A DNA stretch of 32,267 nt from Mycobacterium sp. (GCF_019247635.1 NZ_JAFBAR010000119.1:1-32267); one strand, 5' to 3'; positions 1-8,290 are shown, counted from the first letter of the stretch. Program-made: numbers and translations. Notes: generated from the sequence alone by a model not told the origin.

Positions 1-255
1 GGTCGCGATCATCAGTGCTTCGATCGGCTCTGTGTCGGTCTCGACGCGGCCAAGTTCGGCCACGGTGGCATGCAGCACATCATTGAGCAGCGACATGATC
101 ACCGCGTCCTTGCTCGCGAAGTAGCGGGTGAAGTCATTGGGCGATACGCCCGCGGCAGCGGCGATCTGATCGACGGTAATGCTGTCATAGCCACGCGTCG
201 CACTGAGATCCAACGTCGCTACGATCAACTTTTCGCGGCAGTGCCGCTCTTCCAT
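1..255 (-). CDS. TetR family transcriptional regulator, N-terminal part
   Basis: The 85 visible codons begin MEERHCREKL and include a TetR helix-turn-helix: ITVDQIAAAAGVSPNDFTRYFASKDAV, at about residues 26-52 (given here with its hallmark core AAGVSPNDFTRYFASKD). The family binds operator DNA as a dimer and is released by a ligand held in the C-terminal domain. That domain lies outside the window, so no ligand or target can be proposed. The ATG at 255 is chosen, but a GTG and a TTG lie immediately upstream in frame before a TAG stop, so the start is uncertain by one or two codons. It is divergent from the operon at 753, with about 500 bp between, and could regulate that operon. The regulator class is secure; the role is not. 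Confidence 0.85.
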   Translation of the reverse strand, partial: MEERHCREKLIVATLDLSATRGYDSITVDQIAAAAGVSPNDFTRYFASKDAVIMSLLNDVLHATVAELGRVETDTEPIEALMIAT

Positions 256-752
256 CACCAAACTCTAGCAACGAGATGCACGTTGCCCTGCTCACCATTC
301 GTGCACCAAACCCAGAGCCGGAACGCACGATTGAGCCTTCTGGGCAGCCGATCGGATCGAGAGCACCTCGACGCGCCGCCCTGCGCCGGAAGACATTGTT
401 GCGCAACAGCATTCAACAGGCTTTAGTGCCATCCCCCCGCCCGGTGTCATCGCAGGGGCGTCGTGCTCACGGGCACCCCAGATTCACACATCGCTACCTC
501 TAGCCACATCCACAACACTGGCCTGTCTCGGAGGCACCACCGATGTGCCCGCCTCTCCGCGACAACTTCATTCGCGGCACGGCGCCACCACCAATAGTCG
601 CTCGAAGCCGGGCACATCGGGTGTCGGCCGGTGCAGAGACGCATGTGACTGGTGCGATCATGCGACGTGGTCGCCCGCGCAGGCCTCGCCAGAAATTATG
701 GACTAGTGTCTAGAAAAGTTCGCAGCGTTGCGCATCGGGACGGAGGACACAC
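256..752. other. Gene-free stretch between divergent TetR gene and oxidoreductase operon
   Basis: I see no convincing gene here. The short open frames on both strands lack family features, ribosome binding sites and typical mycobacterial residue composition. Near the right end is a short inverted repeat, CTAG-TGT-CTAG at 703-713, which includes a possible -10 hexamer TAGTGT (704-709). It is a weak operator or promoter candidate for the downstream operon. A good Shine-Dalgarno sequence, GGAGG, lies just before the ATG at 753. Everything else in the stretch is unexplained. Confidence 0.45.
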
Positions 753-1853
753 ATGGCGATTCGCGTCGCCCACGTCGGCACCGGAAATGTCGGTGGGCTG
801 GCTTTGGCCCACCTCATCACCAACCCACAGTTCGAGCTGACCGGGGTAGGTGTCTCCACGCCCGAAAAGGTGGGCCGCGACGCCGGAGAGCTGTGCGGTG
901 TCGGGCTGGACACCCAGACCGTCACCGGCGTCGAGGCCGTCAACGACATGGATGCCCTGCTGGCCACCCGACCCGACTGCGTCGTGTACTGCGCCATGGG
1001 GGACACCCGTCTGCCCGACGCGATGGCCGACATCATGCGCATCCTGGCCTCCGGCATCAACGTCGTCGGCTCGTCGCCCGGGCTGCTGCAGTACCCCTGG
1101 GGCGTGATACCGGACAAATACATCGCCCGAGTGGAAGACGCGGCCCAGGAAGGCAATTCGAGTATCTTCATCACCGGCGTCGATCCTGGGTTTGCCAACG
1201 ACCTCATTCCCTTCGCGCTGTTCGGGACCTGTAGCCGCATCGAGTCGGTGCGCTGCATGGAGATCCATGATTACGCGAGCTACGACGGTATCGAGGTGAT
1301 GTCCTACATGGGGTTCGCCCGGCCGATGGACGAGGTGCCCATGTTGCTGCAACCCGGCGTGCTCAGCATCGCCTGGGGCACGGCGATCCGTCAGCTGGCG
1401 GCCGGCCTGGGCATCGAGGTGAACGAGATCACCGAGTCGTACCAGCGTGAGCCGGCGCCAGAGGATTTCGATATCGCGGTCGGCCGCGTGGCCAAGGGCA
1501 CGCTGGCCGCGCTGCAGTTCGAGATCCGCGGCATGGTCAAGGGCTACCCGGCGATCGTCGTCGAGCACATCACCCGGCTGCGGCCCGACCTGCGACCCGA
1601 CTGGCGGCAGCCCGCCGCCGGGGGCGGTTCTTACCGCGTCGAGATCACCGGCGAGCCCTCCTACGCGGTGGACATCGTTCCGAGCAGTCGCAAGGGCGAC
1701 CACAACCACGCGGCCATCGCGGGTGCCGCCGGCCGGATCGTCAACGCCATCCCGGATGTGATTGCAGCGGCCCCCGGCATCAGGACCACGCTGGACCTGC
1801 CGCTGGTTACCGGAAAAGGGCTGTATTCATCAACCGGCCTGGTGGCCACTTAA
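753..1853 (+). CDS. DapB-like NAD(P)-dependent oxidoreductase
   Basis: 366 residues. The N-terminus has a Rossmann motif, HVGTGNVGG (glycines 9, 11 and 14), as in dihydrodipicolinate reductase-like proteins. The length and C-terminal part resemble the 2,4-diaminopentanoate dehydrogenase-type family, which is common in mycobacteria and mostly uncharacterised. It is therefore probably a cytoplasmic NAD(P)H-dependent reductase or dehydrogenase of unknown substrate; it is too long and too divergent to be the lysine-pathway DapB. The ATG at 753 follows GGAGG at a normal distance. It is the first gene of a three-gene operon: 15 bp separate it from the SDR, which is 6 bp before the FAD-linked oxidase. 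That context suggests successive oxidation or reduction of a hydroxy or keto compound (inference). Confidence 0.8.
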   Translation: MAIRVAHVGTGNVGGLALAHLITNPQFELTGVGVSTPEKVGRDAGELCGVGLDTQTVTGVEAVNDMDALLATRPDCVVYCAMGDTRLPDAMADIMRILASGINVVGSSPGLLQYPWGVIPDKYIARVEDAAQEGNSSIFITGVDPGFANDLIPFALFGTCSRIESVRCMEIHDYASYDGIEVMSYMGFARPMDEVPMLLQPGVLSIAWGTAIRQLAAGLGIEVNEITESYQREPAPEDFDIAVGRVAKGTLAALQFEIRGMVKGYPAIVVEHITRLRPDLRPDWRQPAAGGGSYRVEITGEPSYAVDIVPSSRKGDHNHAAIAGAAGRIVNAIPDVIAAAPGIRTTLDLPLVTGKGLYSSTGLVAT

Positions 1854-1868
1854 CCCGAAAGGACTCAA

Positions 1869-2609
1869 ATGGGACGAGTAGACGGCAAGGTTGCGCTGAT
1901 CAGCGGCGGCGCCCAGGGTATGGGTGCCGCGCACGCGCGGCTGCTGGTCGAGGAGGGCGCCAAGGTGGTGATCGGCGACATCCTCGACGACGAGGGCAAG
2001 GCGACGGCCACTGATATCGGCGGCGCGGCGCGCTACGTTCACCTCGACGTGACCCAGCCCGACCAGTGGGACGCCGCGGTGGCGACCGCGGTCGGCGAGT
2101 TCGGCAAGCTCAACGTCCTGGTCAACAACGCCGGCACCGTGGCGCTCGGTCAATTGAAGAATTTCGATCTGGCCAAGTGGCAGCGGGTGATCGACGTCAA
2201 CCTGACGGGTACGTTCCTAGGCATGCGGGTGGCAGTCGAGCCGATGATCGCCGCAGGCGGCGGCTCGATCATCAACGTGTCGTCCATCGAAGGCCTGCGC
2301 GGCGCGCCGGCGGTGCACCCCTATGTGGCGTCGAAGTGGGGGGTGCGCGGCCTGGCGAAGTCGGCCGCCCTCGAGCTTGCGCCGCACAACATCCGGGTGA
2401 ACTCCATCCACCCCGGCTTCATCCGGACCCCCATGACCGCCCACCTGCCAGAGGACATGGTGACCATTCCGCTCGGGCGTCCGGGCGAGTCCCGGGAAGT
2501 CGCGACATTCGTCGTCTTCCTGGCCAGTGACGAGTCGTCCTACTCGACCGGCAGCGAGTTCGTGATGGACGGCGGACTGATCACTGACGTGAATCACAAG
2601 GAGTTCTAA
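1869..2609 (+). CDS. Short-chain dehydrogenase/reductase (SDR), classical type
   Basis: 246 residues, the usual length of a classical SDR. The cofactor motif SGGAQGMG is at residues 12-19, NNAG at 86-89, and the catalytic tetrad is N111, S139, Y152 and K156 (VHPYVASKW). D37, in GDILDD after the second beta strand, suggests a preference for NAD(H). The overall sequence resembles the mycobacterial 3-alpha/20-beta-hydroxysteroid dehydrogenase group (Rv2002/FabG3-like), but steroid specificity cannot be shown from sequence. Start ATG 1869 follows AAAGGA. It is cotranscribed with the DapB-like gene upstream and the FAD-linked oxidase downstream. Probable role: interconverting a secondary alcohol and ketone in the cytoplasm. 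Confidence 0.88.
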   Translation: MGRVDGKVALISGGAQGMGAAHARLLVEEGAKVVIGDILDDEGKATATDIGGAARYVHLDVTQPDQWDAAVATAVGEFGKLNVLVNNAGTVALGQLKNFDLAKWQRVIDVNLTGTFLGMRVAVEPMIAAGGGSIINVSSIEGLRGAPAVHPYVASKWGVRGLAKSAALELAPHNIRVNSIHPGFIRTPMTAHLPEDMVTIPLGRPGESREVATFVVFLASDESSYSTGSEFVMDGGLITDVNHKEF

Positions 2610-2615
2610 CACCCC

Positions 2616-3962
2616 GTGAGCATGCTGGCCGGTTTGGCGGCCGCGGTGGGAGCGAATCACGTCATCACCGACCCCGATGTGCTGGCGGGCCGCAGCGTGG
2701 ACCACACCGGGCGGTACCGGGGCCGGGCCGGCGTGCTGGTGCGCCCGGCCTCGGCCGGGCAGGTAGCCGAGGTGCTAAGGGTGTGCCGGGAGGCCGGCGC
2801 CTATGTGACCGTGCAGGGGGGTCGCACCTCGCTGGTGGCCGGCACCGTTCCCGAGCACGACGACGTGCTGCTGTCCACCGAAAGGCTCTGTGCGGTAAGC
2901 GAAGTCGACACGGTGGAGCGCCGCGTCGAGGTCGGTGCCGGAACTACCCTGGCCGCTGTGCAGCGGGCCGCTTCCGCGGCTGGGCTGGTGTTCGGCGTGG
3001 ATCTGAGCGCCCGCGACACCGCCACGGTCGGCGGCATGGCGTCGACGAACGCCGGCGGCCTTCGCACGGTCCGCTACGGCAACATGGGCGAACAGGTCAT
3101 CGGCCTGGACGTGGCACTGCCCGACGGCTCGGTGCTGCACCGGCACAGCCGGGTGCGCAGCGACAACACCGGCTACGACCTGCCAGCGCTGTTCGTCGGG
3201 GCCGAAGGCACGCTCGGCGTCATCACGGCGCTGGATCTGCGGCTGCACCCCACGCCGTCGCATCGGGTGACGGCCGTGTGCGGGTTCGCCGACCTCGACG
3301 CCCTGGTGGAGGCCGGCCGGGTGTTCCGCGACGTGGACGGGATTGCCGCGCTCGAATTGATTGACGGCAGGGCGGCCGCCCTGACCGGCGAACATCTCGG
3401 GGTCGGCGCCCCGGTCGAGGGTGACTGGCTGCTATTGATCGAACTGGCCGCCGACCATGATCAGACCGGCCGGCTGGCGGATCTGCTGGACGGCGTCCAA
3501 CTGTGCGGCGAGCCCGCCGTGGGCGTGGATACCGCTACGCAGCAACGGTTGTGGCGGGTTCGTGAGTCGCTGGCCGAGGTACTCGGAGTCTACGGTCCGC
3601 CGCTAAAATTCGACGTCTCTTTGCCGTTGTCGGCGATCGGTGAATTCGCCAGGGGCGCAGTCAATTTGGTACAGGACCAGGTTCCCGAGGCACTGCCGGT
3701 ACTGTTCGGCCACATCGGCGAGGGCAACCTGCACCTCAACGTGCTGCGCTGTGCTGCTGAGCGGGAGCCCGCGTTGTATGCGCCGATGATGGACCTTATC
3801 GCGCGGTGCGGGGGAAATGTCAGCTCCGAGCACGGCGTGGGCAGTCGCAAACGTCCCTACCTCGGAATGTCGCGGGACCCCAACGACATTGCAGTGATGC
3901 GCGCGGTCAAGGCGGCGTTGGATCCCTCCGGCTACCTCAACCCCGCGGTGCTGTTCGACTGA
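2616..3962 (+). CDS. FAD-linked oxidase, GlcD/D-lactate dehydrogenase type (Rv0161-like)
   Basis: 448 residues. The N-terminal half is a PCMH-type FAD-binding domain (VRPASAGQVAEVL, VQGGRTSLVAG, STNAGGLRTVRYGN). The C-terminal FAD-oxidase domain has the family signatures GHIGEGNLH (H366 and H374) and SSEHGVGSRKRPYL (E405, H406). Members oxidise D-2-hydroxy acids, passing electrons to FAD and then to an acceptor. Length and sequence match what I recall of H37Rv Rv0161, whose gene also lies a few genes before mce1, and I use it as the left synteny anchor. The start is GTG 2616, 6 bp after the SDR stop; an ATG two codons later is possible. Substrate unknown. Confidence 0.88.
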   Translation: MSMLAGLAAAVGANHVITDPDVLAGRSVDHTGRYRGRAGVLVRPASAGQVAEVLRVCREAGAYVTVQGGRTSLVAGTVPEHDDVLLSTERLCAVSEVDTVERRVEVGAGTTLAAVQRAASAAGLVFGVDLSARDTATVGGMASTNAGGLRTVRYGNMGEQVIGLDVALPDGSVLHRHSRVRSDNTGYDLPALFVGAEGTLGVITALDLRLHPTPSHRVTAVCGFADLDALVEAGRVFRDVDGIAALELIDGRAAALTGEHLGVGAPVEGDWLLLIELAADHDQTGRLADLLDGVQLCGEPAVGVDTATQQRLWRVRESLAEVLGVYGPPLKFDVSLPLSAIGEFARGAVNLVQDQVPEALPVLFGHIGEGNLHLNVLRCAAEREPALYAPMMDLIARCGGNVSSEHGVGSRKRPYLGMSRDPNDIAVMRAVKAALDPSGYLNPAVLFD

Positions 3963-3967
3963 GGCTT

Positions 3968-4029
3968 GCCGAGCGGGCGCAGTTGTACGCGTTATGCGGC
4001 GTGTCGATGCACAGACGCGCACGCTCGGC
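3968..4029. terminator. Possible bidirectional terminator between convergent genes
   Basis: GCCGAGCG (3968-3975) is complementary to CGCTCGGC (4022-4029). The 46 nt between them contain a further small GCGT/ACGC pairing. It lies in the 76-bp gap between the convergent FAD-oxidase and TetR genes. There is no U-tract, and the loop is large, so this is only a candidate. Confidence 0.25.
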
Positions 4030-4038
4030 GGAGGTCAA

Positions 4039-4575
4039 CTAGCCGTTCGTCTTGATGCCGACGGCGTGGCGCAACTGGGCGAGGAACTGTTCGGCGTCGT
4101 CGCTCTGCACGATGTAGTGCGAGATCGCGATCCGGATCACCGTCGCCGCCTTCACCGCCGCGTTGGGTCCGGGCAGGTGCCGCTGCAGGCCGGCGCGCAT
4201 CTCGGGGATCACGTGGGAAAACTGCGCGATGGTGTGCTCGGGCTCGATGTCGACCATGCGCACCCCCGAGTACGAGTTCTGGTAGTCGACGATGAACCGC
4301 AGCACGGCGTCGAGCTTCTCTACCCCTTTCAGCCCGGCGGTCGCCTTGACCAATCCGCTTTCGAAAATCTGGCGCTCGTAGCTGGAGAACGCCGAGAGCA
4401 ACTCCTCCTTCGAGGCAAACCAGCGATACAGCGTCGGCCGCGAAACTCCTGCCTGCACGGCGACTTCCGAAAGGCTCAGCTTGGTTTTGCCGCTTCGGCC
4501 GAGCACCTCGGCGGTGGCCGCGAGGATCCGCTGGCGCGTCGAGGTGTCCGTCTCGACGGCCGAGGGCTGGCTCAT
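4039..4575 (-). CDS. TetR family transcriptional regulator
   Basis: 178 residues. The TetR N-terminal domain is at about residues 10-58 (TRQRILAATAEVL, then a helix-turn-helix with VAVQAGVSRPTLYRWFASKE). The C-terminal ligand and dimer domain is not assignable to a ligand class. The ATG at 4575 is chosen because it overlaps the upstream thioesterase stop by 4 bp (ATGA), which implies translational coupling; the longer open frame is rejected because it would run through that gene. It is the last gene of the SMP-30/thioesterase/TetR operon, so the regulator probably controls its own operon. I infer that it could bind the repeated 24-bp element found before four units of this region, but nothing in the sequence proves that. 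Confidence 0.9.
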   Translation of the reverse strand: MSQPSAVETDTSTRQRILAATAEVLGRSGKTKLSLSEVAVQAGVSRPTLYRWFASKEELLSAFSSYERQIFESGLVKATAGLKGVEKLDAVLRFIVDYQNSYSGVRMVDIEPEHTIAQFSHVIPEMRAGLQRHLPGPNAAVKAATVIRIAISHYIVQSDDAEQFLAQLRHAVGIKTNG

Positions 4576-5396
4576 TTGTCGCGCTTCGGGCGGGGCCGCA
4601 CGAGCACCGATTCCTGGATGGCCCCGACCGCGCCCTGCTCGTCGAACAGTGTGCCGATCGTCGTGCCGATGCCGTCCGGGCCATAACTGGTTTCCGCCCG
4701 GATGCCGATCCAATCGCCGTCCGGGACGCGGAACACGTGTACGGCCAGGTCGGTGTTGAGGAACGTCCACTTGGTGATGTCCAGCTTGCTGCCGATGCCG
4801 TTGGCGCAGTCCGCCACGGCGAACAATCGCTCGAGCGGCGTCATGGTCTCACCTTTGACGAGATCCACCGTCGGCGTGATCCACGATTCGCCCGGGCCCT
4901 TCGCCAGGCGTTCGGTGAGCCAGAGCCAGTCCAGGCTGTGCACGTAGTTACGATCCCAATCTCTCGCCTTGAGGTTGCGGCTGTGGGCTTCGCTCCTCGG
5001 CCGGGGCTGGGGAGCGGCGGCGTGGGCCACCGCCTGCGTGTCCAACTTCTGCAACCGCCACCCGCTGGCGCGCGCCACCGACCGAGGCTCGCCGTCCGGA
5101 CCCGGCGCCAGCATCTCGGCGCTGACCAGCTCGATCTGCTTGCCGCCGCGTTGCAGCCGCGAGCTGACCCACAGATTGCCCTCGGCGGGGACCCCGCCGA
5201 GCAAGTCGATGACGACCCGGCTCAGCCGCGTGTCGTCGCGCTGTTCGCACCGCTCCAGCGCGCGGACCAGCAGCGCCGACACCGGACCGCCGTGCTGTAT
5301 CGCGGATGACCAGGTGCCACGGGCCAGGTCGGTCGCCCGGAACTTCTCGCCCAAGTCGTCGGTGGAATCGATCAGCTCGTAATAGGAGTCCGTCAT
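4572..5396 (-). CDS. Acyl-CoA thioesterase-like hot-dog protein (4HBT_3/TesB-like)
   Basis: 274 residues, the size of a double hot-dog protein. The first hot-dog domain carries QHGGPVSALLVRALERCE at residues 34-51, followed by the strand region VVIDLLGGVP and LQRGGKQIELVSAEML, as is typical of the 4HBT_3 family. The second domain (about 155-270) ends with TSYGPDGIGTTIGTLFDEQG. These proteins hydrolyse or bind acyl-CoA thioesters. ATG 5396 was chosen because the upstream extension of the frame would overlap the SMP-30-like gene. The gap to that gene is 17 bp, and its own stop overlaps the TetR start. Substrate chain length cannot be deduced. Confidence 0.82.
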   Translation of the reverse strand: MTDSYYELIDSTDDLGEKFRATDLARGTWSSAIQHGGPVSALLVRALERCEQRDDTRLSRVVIDLLGGVPAEGNLWVSSRLQRGGKQIELVSAEMLAPGPDGEPRSVARASGWRLQKLDTQAVAHAAAPQPRPRSEAHSRNLKARDWDRNYVHSLDWLWLTERLAKGPGESWITPTVDLVKGETMTPLERLFAVADCANGIGSKLDITKWTFLNTDLAVHVFRVPDGDWIGIRAETSYGPDGIGTTIGTLFDEQGAVGAIQESVLVRPRPKRDK

Positions 5397-5413
5397 ATGT
5401 ACACCTTTTCGTG

Positions 5414-6241
5414 TCAGGGCAGGCCGGCGCCGGGAGTTGTCACGGTTACGGCGTCGAGCTGAGACAGCCGGGTGCCGACCAGGCGCTGAGGGTAGGCGTC
5501 GGTGCTGGACAGCAGGAACAGCGTGCGGCGCTCCGGGCCGCCGAGCGTGCAGGCGATGGCCACCCGCTCGCCCATGTCGATGCGGTCCGTGACGGCGCCG
5601 CCCTCGGTGACCCGCTCGAACTGGTGCGCCAGTGTCATCGATGTCCACACCCCGCCCTCGGCATCGAGTGCGATGCCGTCGGGTGGCCCGTCCAGTCCGT
5701 CGGCGAAGACCCGTCGGTCGCGCAACGCGCCCGAATCGTCCGCGTCGCCGATGGTGAAGGCGGTCAGCCGCCGGCCGATGGATTCGGCGACGATCAGGGA
5801 CTTGCCGTCCGGCGTGATGACCATCCCGTTCGGGAAATCGAGGTCCTCAGCGACGACGGTGGCGCTGTCGTCGGGATCGAGGCGCACGATGACCCCACCG
5901 CTTAGGGCCTGGGCGCCTATATAGGCGCGCCCGGCGTTGTCGACGACCATGTCACCGAGGTTGGCTGGGACAAGGTCGGTGAGATCGGCGACGGTGACGA
6001 CGGTTTCGCCGTCGTACCGCAGCACTTGGCGGTCTTCGGTCGACACGATCAGCAGGGTCCCGTCGGGCCGGAAACCCAGACCCGACGGGAAGTGCCCGGG
6101 CAGCGGCAGGGTGGTCAGCGACCCACGCATGTCGGAGGTGTGGACGGCCTCGCCCAGCATGTCGGAGAACCACAACAGTCCCTCGAACCAGAGCGGGCCT
6201 TCACCGAAGCAGAAGCCGTTGGCCAGTGGCGTGGGGATCAT
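5414..6241 (-). CDS. SMP-30/gluconolactonase/LRE family hydrolase
   Basis: 275 residues with the six-bladed beta-propeller pattern of the SMP-30/lactonase family. The predicted divalent-metal ligands are visible: E14 (FGEGPLW), N138 (FPNGMVITPDG) and D188 (GPPDGIALD). Known relatives hydrolyse lactones, and some act in sugar or steroid-ring catabolism. No signal peptide is seen, so it is probably cytoplasmic. The ATG at 6241 follows AAAGG. It is the first gene of the minus-strand operon with a thioesterase and a TetR gene. Its promoter region holds the 21-bp tandem repeat and 24-bp site A, so it is probably controlled at this point. A lactonase next to CoA thioesterases would suit ring-opening catabolism (inference). 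Confidence 0.85.
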   Translation of the reverse strand: MIPTPLANGFCFGEGPLWFEGLLWFSDMLGEAVHTSDMRGSLTTLPLPGHFPSGLGFRPDGTLLIVSTEDRQVLRYDGETVVTVADLTDLVPANLGDMVVDNAGRAYIGAQALSGGVIVRLDPDDSATVVAEDLDFPNGMVITPDGKSLIVAESIGRRLTAFTIGDADDSGALRDRRVFADGLDGPPDGIALDAEGGVWTSMTLAHQFERVTEGGAVTDRIDMGERVAIACTLGGPERRTLFLLSSTDAYPQRLVGTRLSQLDAVTVTTPGAGLP

Positions 6242-6249
6242 CCGATTCC

Positions 6250-6312
6250 GCCTTTGACAAATCTTCCGCCGCCCTTGAAAAATCTTCCGCCGCCCTTACA
6301 AAACATCGCAAA
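6250..6312 (-). repeat. 21-bp tandem repeat in the SMP-30 promoter region
   Basis: Two near-identical 21-bp units lie at 6250-6270 and 6271-6291 (each ends AAATCTTCCGCC), followed by a degenerate third at 6292-6312. The third unit merges into site A. Each unit carries a variant of the left half of the 24-bp element (TTGACAAATC, TTGAAAAATC, TTACAAAACA). The 21-bp period is two helical turns, so the half-sites lie on one face of the DNA. Confidence 0.7.
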
Positions 6313-6319
6313 AGTGTCA
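6296..6319 (-). promoter_or_regulatory. 24-bp regulatory element, site A
   Basis: TTACA (6296-6300), a 14-bp spacer, then TGTCA (6315-6319). It shares 13 invariant positions with sites B, C and D (TTACAAA...AGTGTnA). It lies about 55 bp before the SMP-30 start. It is probably a regulator site; it could also overlap a promoter. Confidence 0.6.
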
Positions 6320-6407
6320 TGGACCGTTGGCACCGATGTCAATCTCGTGGCCCGCTAAGTTCCCGCGCGACGGCAGCGCGCCAGGGGGAACCAAGCGTGG
6401 GGAAGCT

Positions 6408-6431
6408 TTACAAATCTTTCGCAAAGTGTCA
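6408..6431 (+). promoter_or_regulatory. 24-bp regulatory element, site B
   Basis: TTACA (6408-6412), a 14-bp spacer, then TGTCA (6427-6431), followed by CGCTG as at site D. It lies about 40 bp before the TesB-like start at 6470 and has the same orientation as site A in the same divergent intergenic region. TTTACA could double as a -35 hexamer, but no good -10 follows. Confidence 0.6.
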
Positions 6432-6469
6432 CGCTGGGCCGAGTGTTGCGGCAAGAAAGGCGGGCGGAG

Positions 6470-7360
6470 TTGACCGACATTTCTCAGGCATCTGATCAGG
6501 CCCAATGGTCGGTCGACGACCTGCTTGAACTATTCGACGCGCGGGCCGAGGGAACCGACCGGTTCACGGCTGAGACCGGCGTCGCGGGCGCCGACGAACG
6601 ACACGTGGTCGAAGGCACTCAGGTGGTCGCCCAGGCGATTGTCGCTGCCGCCAAACGATTCCCGGACAAATCGGTGCGCTCGGCGCACGCCGTCTTCTCC
6701 CGCGCCGTCGCCGTTGGCCCGCCGGTCGAACTCGTCCTCGACGTCGTCGCCGAAGGACGCTCCACCGCCACCGCGATTGTCGCGGTGCACCAGAACGGCC
6801 GACGCTGTCTGAGTGTGACCGTGCTGGCCGACGTCCCGACCGCCGACGTCATCCGCCACCAGCTGCCGCGGCCCGACGTCACCGCGCCTGCCGACTCCAA
6901 CATCTCGGAAATGCCGATGATCGGCCGCGAGCTGCGCCTGGTCGACGTCGTGGACGTCAACAGCCCCGACGAGGTCGGACCGCCCGAGCTCTACGCATGG
7001 CTGCACTACGACCCGATTCCCACCCGCGACGACCTGGCCAAGGCGCTGGTCGCCTACTTCACCGGCCATCTGGGGATCTCCACCACCATGCGCGCGCATG
7101 AGGGAATTGGCACCAGCCAGGCGCACCTGACCGTGTCCACGGCGCCGATGAGCATCTCGGTGGCCTTCCACGAGCCGGTGCGCTGGGACGGGTGGCTGCT
7201 CTACACCCATGAGAGCACCCAGGTCGGCAGGGGCATGTCGTATGTTCGCGGCGCGGTGCACACCGAGGAGGGCGAGTTGATCGCGTCGTTCGCCCAGGAG
7301 TCGTTGATCCGGCCGCTGCGCACCAGTGACACTTCGATCGACGCCCGGTCGCGGTTCTAA
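6470..7360 (+). CDS. Acyl-CoA thioesterase II (TesB) family protein
   Basis: 296 residues with the TesB double hot-dog fold. The N-terminal domain carries RSAHAVFSRAV and VVAEGRSTATAIVAV. The C-terminal domain carries FHEPVRWDGWLLYTHEST and ASFAQESLIRP. TesB enzymes hydrolyse acyl-CoA with an Asp-Thr-Gln triad. Here the Thr (in HEST) and Gln (in FAQES) are present, but the position of the Asp (IDHSMWFH in E. coli, from memory) is S228 (MSISVAFH), so activity is doubtful or altered. TTG 6470 is chosen because AAAGG lies about 10 bp upstream; an in-frame GTG at 6443 is possible. It is first in an operon with LLM and acyl-CoA dehydrogenase genes, and site B lies just upstream. Confidence 0.82.
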   Translation: MTDISQASDQAQWSVDDLLELFDARAEGTDRFTAETGVAGADERHVVEGTQVVAQAIVAAAKRFPDKSVRSAHAVFSRAVAVGPPVELVLDVVAEGRSTATAIVAVHQNGRRCLSVTVLADVPTADVIRHQLPRPDVTAPADSNISEMPMIGRELRLVDVVDVNSPDEVGPPELYAWLHYDPIPTRDDLAKALVAYFTGHLGISTTMRAHEGIGTSQAHLTVSTAPMSISVAFHEPVRWDGWLLYTHESTQVGRGMSYVRGAVHTEEGELIASFAQESLIRPLRTSDTSIDARSRF

Positions 7361-7369
7361 GGGCCACAG

Positions 7370-8290
7370 ATGCGTTTCACCATTACGCATCCCATGCACA
7401 CCCATCCGTACAACCCGGAATTGGTCAGCGGGGAGGGTATTGCGACGGTGGCGGCGGCGGCCGAGGCGGGCGGCTATCACGGGTTCGGCTTCACCGACCA
7501 CCCGGCGCCATCGCAGCGGTGGCTGGAGGCCGGGGGCCACGACGCGCTGGATCCTTTCGTCGCACTGAGTTTCGCCGCCGCCCGGACTAGCACGCTACGC
7601 CTGATCCCCAATATCGTCGTGCTGCCGTATCGAAATCCGTTCGTGGTGGCCAAGTCTGGCGCGACGCTGGACCTGTTGTCAGGTGGCCGCTTCACGCTCG
7701 CGGTCGGCGTGGGTTACCTCAAGCGGGAATTCGCGGCGTTGGGCGTCAACTACAACGAGCGCGCCGAACTGTTCGAGGAGGCGCTGCAGGCGATCCGTGC
7801 GGTGTGGACCGGGGATGACATCTCGTTCGAGGGAAGACATTTCACGGCTAAGGGGATCAGCGCGCACCCGCGACCGGTCAGCGATCCGCATCCGCCGATC
7901 TGGATCGGTGGCAACACCGCGGCCGCCCGCCAGCGCGTCGCTCAATACGGCGACGGTTGGTGTCCGTTTCCCGCGCCCGCGGGCCTGGCCAAGACCGCCG
8001 GTACCGCGGTCATCGACTCGCTGGACAAGCTCGCCGCGGGGATCGACGACCTACGGCGCCGGTGCGACGCGGCCGGACGGGACTGGACCGTCATCGACAT
8101 CACCTTCACCAACTTCGAGGGTGGCAGCCCGGCGAGCGACGACTTCAACGCCGACGCGTACCTGGCCGGCCTGGAAAAGCTTGCGGGGCTTGGTGTCACG
8201 TGGGTCGCTGCGCACCTGCCCGGCGACAGCATGGCGCATGCGCTGGAGACCATAGACCGCTTCCAAACCCTCGTGATCGACGTGGTCTAG
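7370..8290 (+). CDS. LLM class (luciferase-like) oxidoreductase, probably F420-dependent
   Basis: 306 residues of the luciferase-like monooxygenase fold. Characteristic segments are GFGFTDHPAPS near residue 38, the strand and turn VLPYRNPFVVAKSGATLD, and the signature LSGGRFTLAVGVGYLKREFAALG. PHPPIWIGGN is at about 180. Mycobacterial members of this length (Rv0953c-like) usually use coenzyme F420 as hydride carrier, and a few use FMN; the choice cannot be fixed here. The ATG at 7370 is 9 bp after the thioesterase stop. The next gene starts directly after its TAG. The position between thioesterase and acyl-CoA dehydrogenase suggests a redox step on a CoA-linked or freed acyl substrate (inference). 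Confidence 0.87.
   Translation: MRFTITHPMHTHPYNPELVSGEGIATVAAAAEAGGYHGFGFTDHPAPSQRWLEAGGHDALDPFVALSFAAARTSTLRLIPNIVVLPYRNPFVVAKSGATLDLLSGGRFTLAVGVGYLKREFAALGVNYNERAELFEEALQAIRAVWTGDDISFEGRHFTAKGISAHPRPVSDPHPPIWIGGNTAAARQRVAQYGDGWCPFPAPAGLAKTAGTAVIDSLDKLAAGIDDLRRRCDAAGRDWTVIDITFTNFEGGSPASDDFNADAYLAGLEKLAGLGVTWVAAHLPGDSMAHALETIDRFQTLVIDVV

Noticed and set aside
256..644. Small open frames upstream of the DapB-like operon
   Set aside because: They lack ribosome binding sites and recognisable features, and overlap each other on both strands.
696..1709. Long minus-strand open frame (337 codons) opposite the DapB-like gene
   Set aside because: It mirrors the codon pattern of a clear Rossmann-fold gene on the other strand, is rich in His, Gly, Asp and Arg with no family pattern, and is a usual GC-rich shadow.
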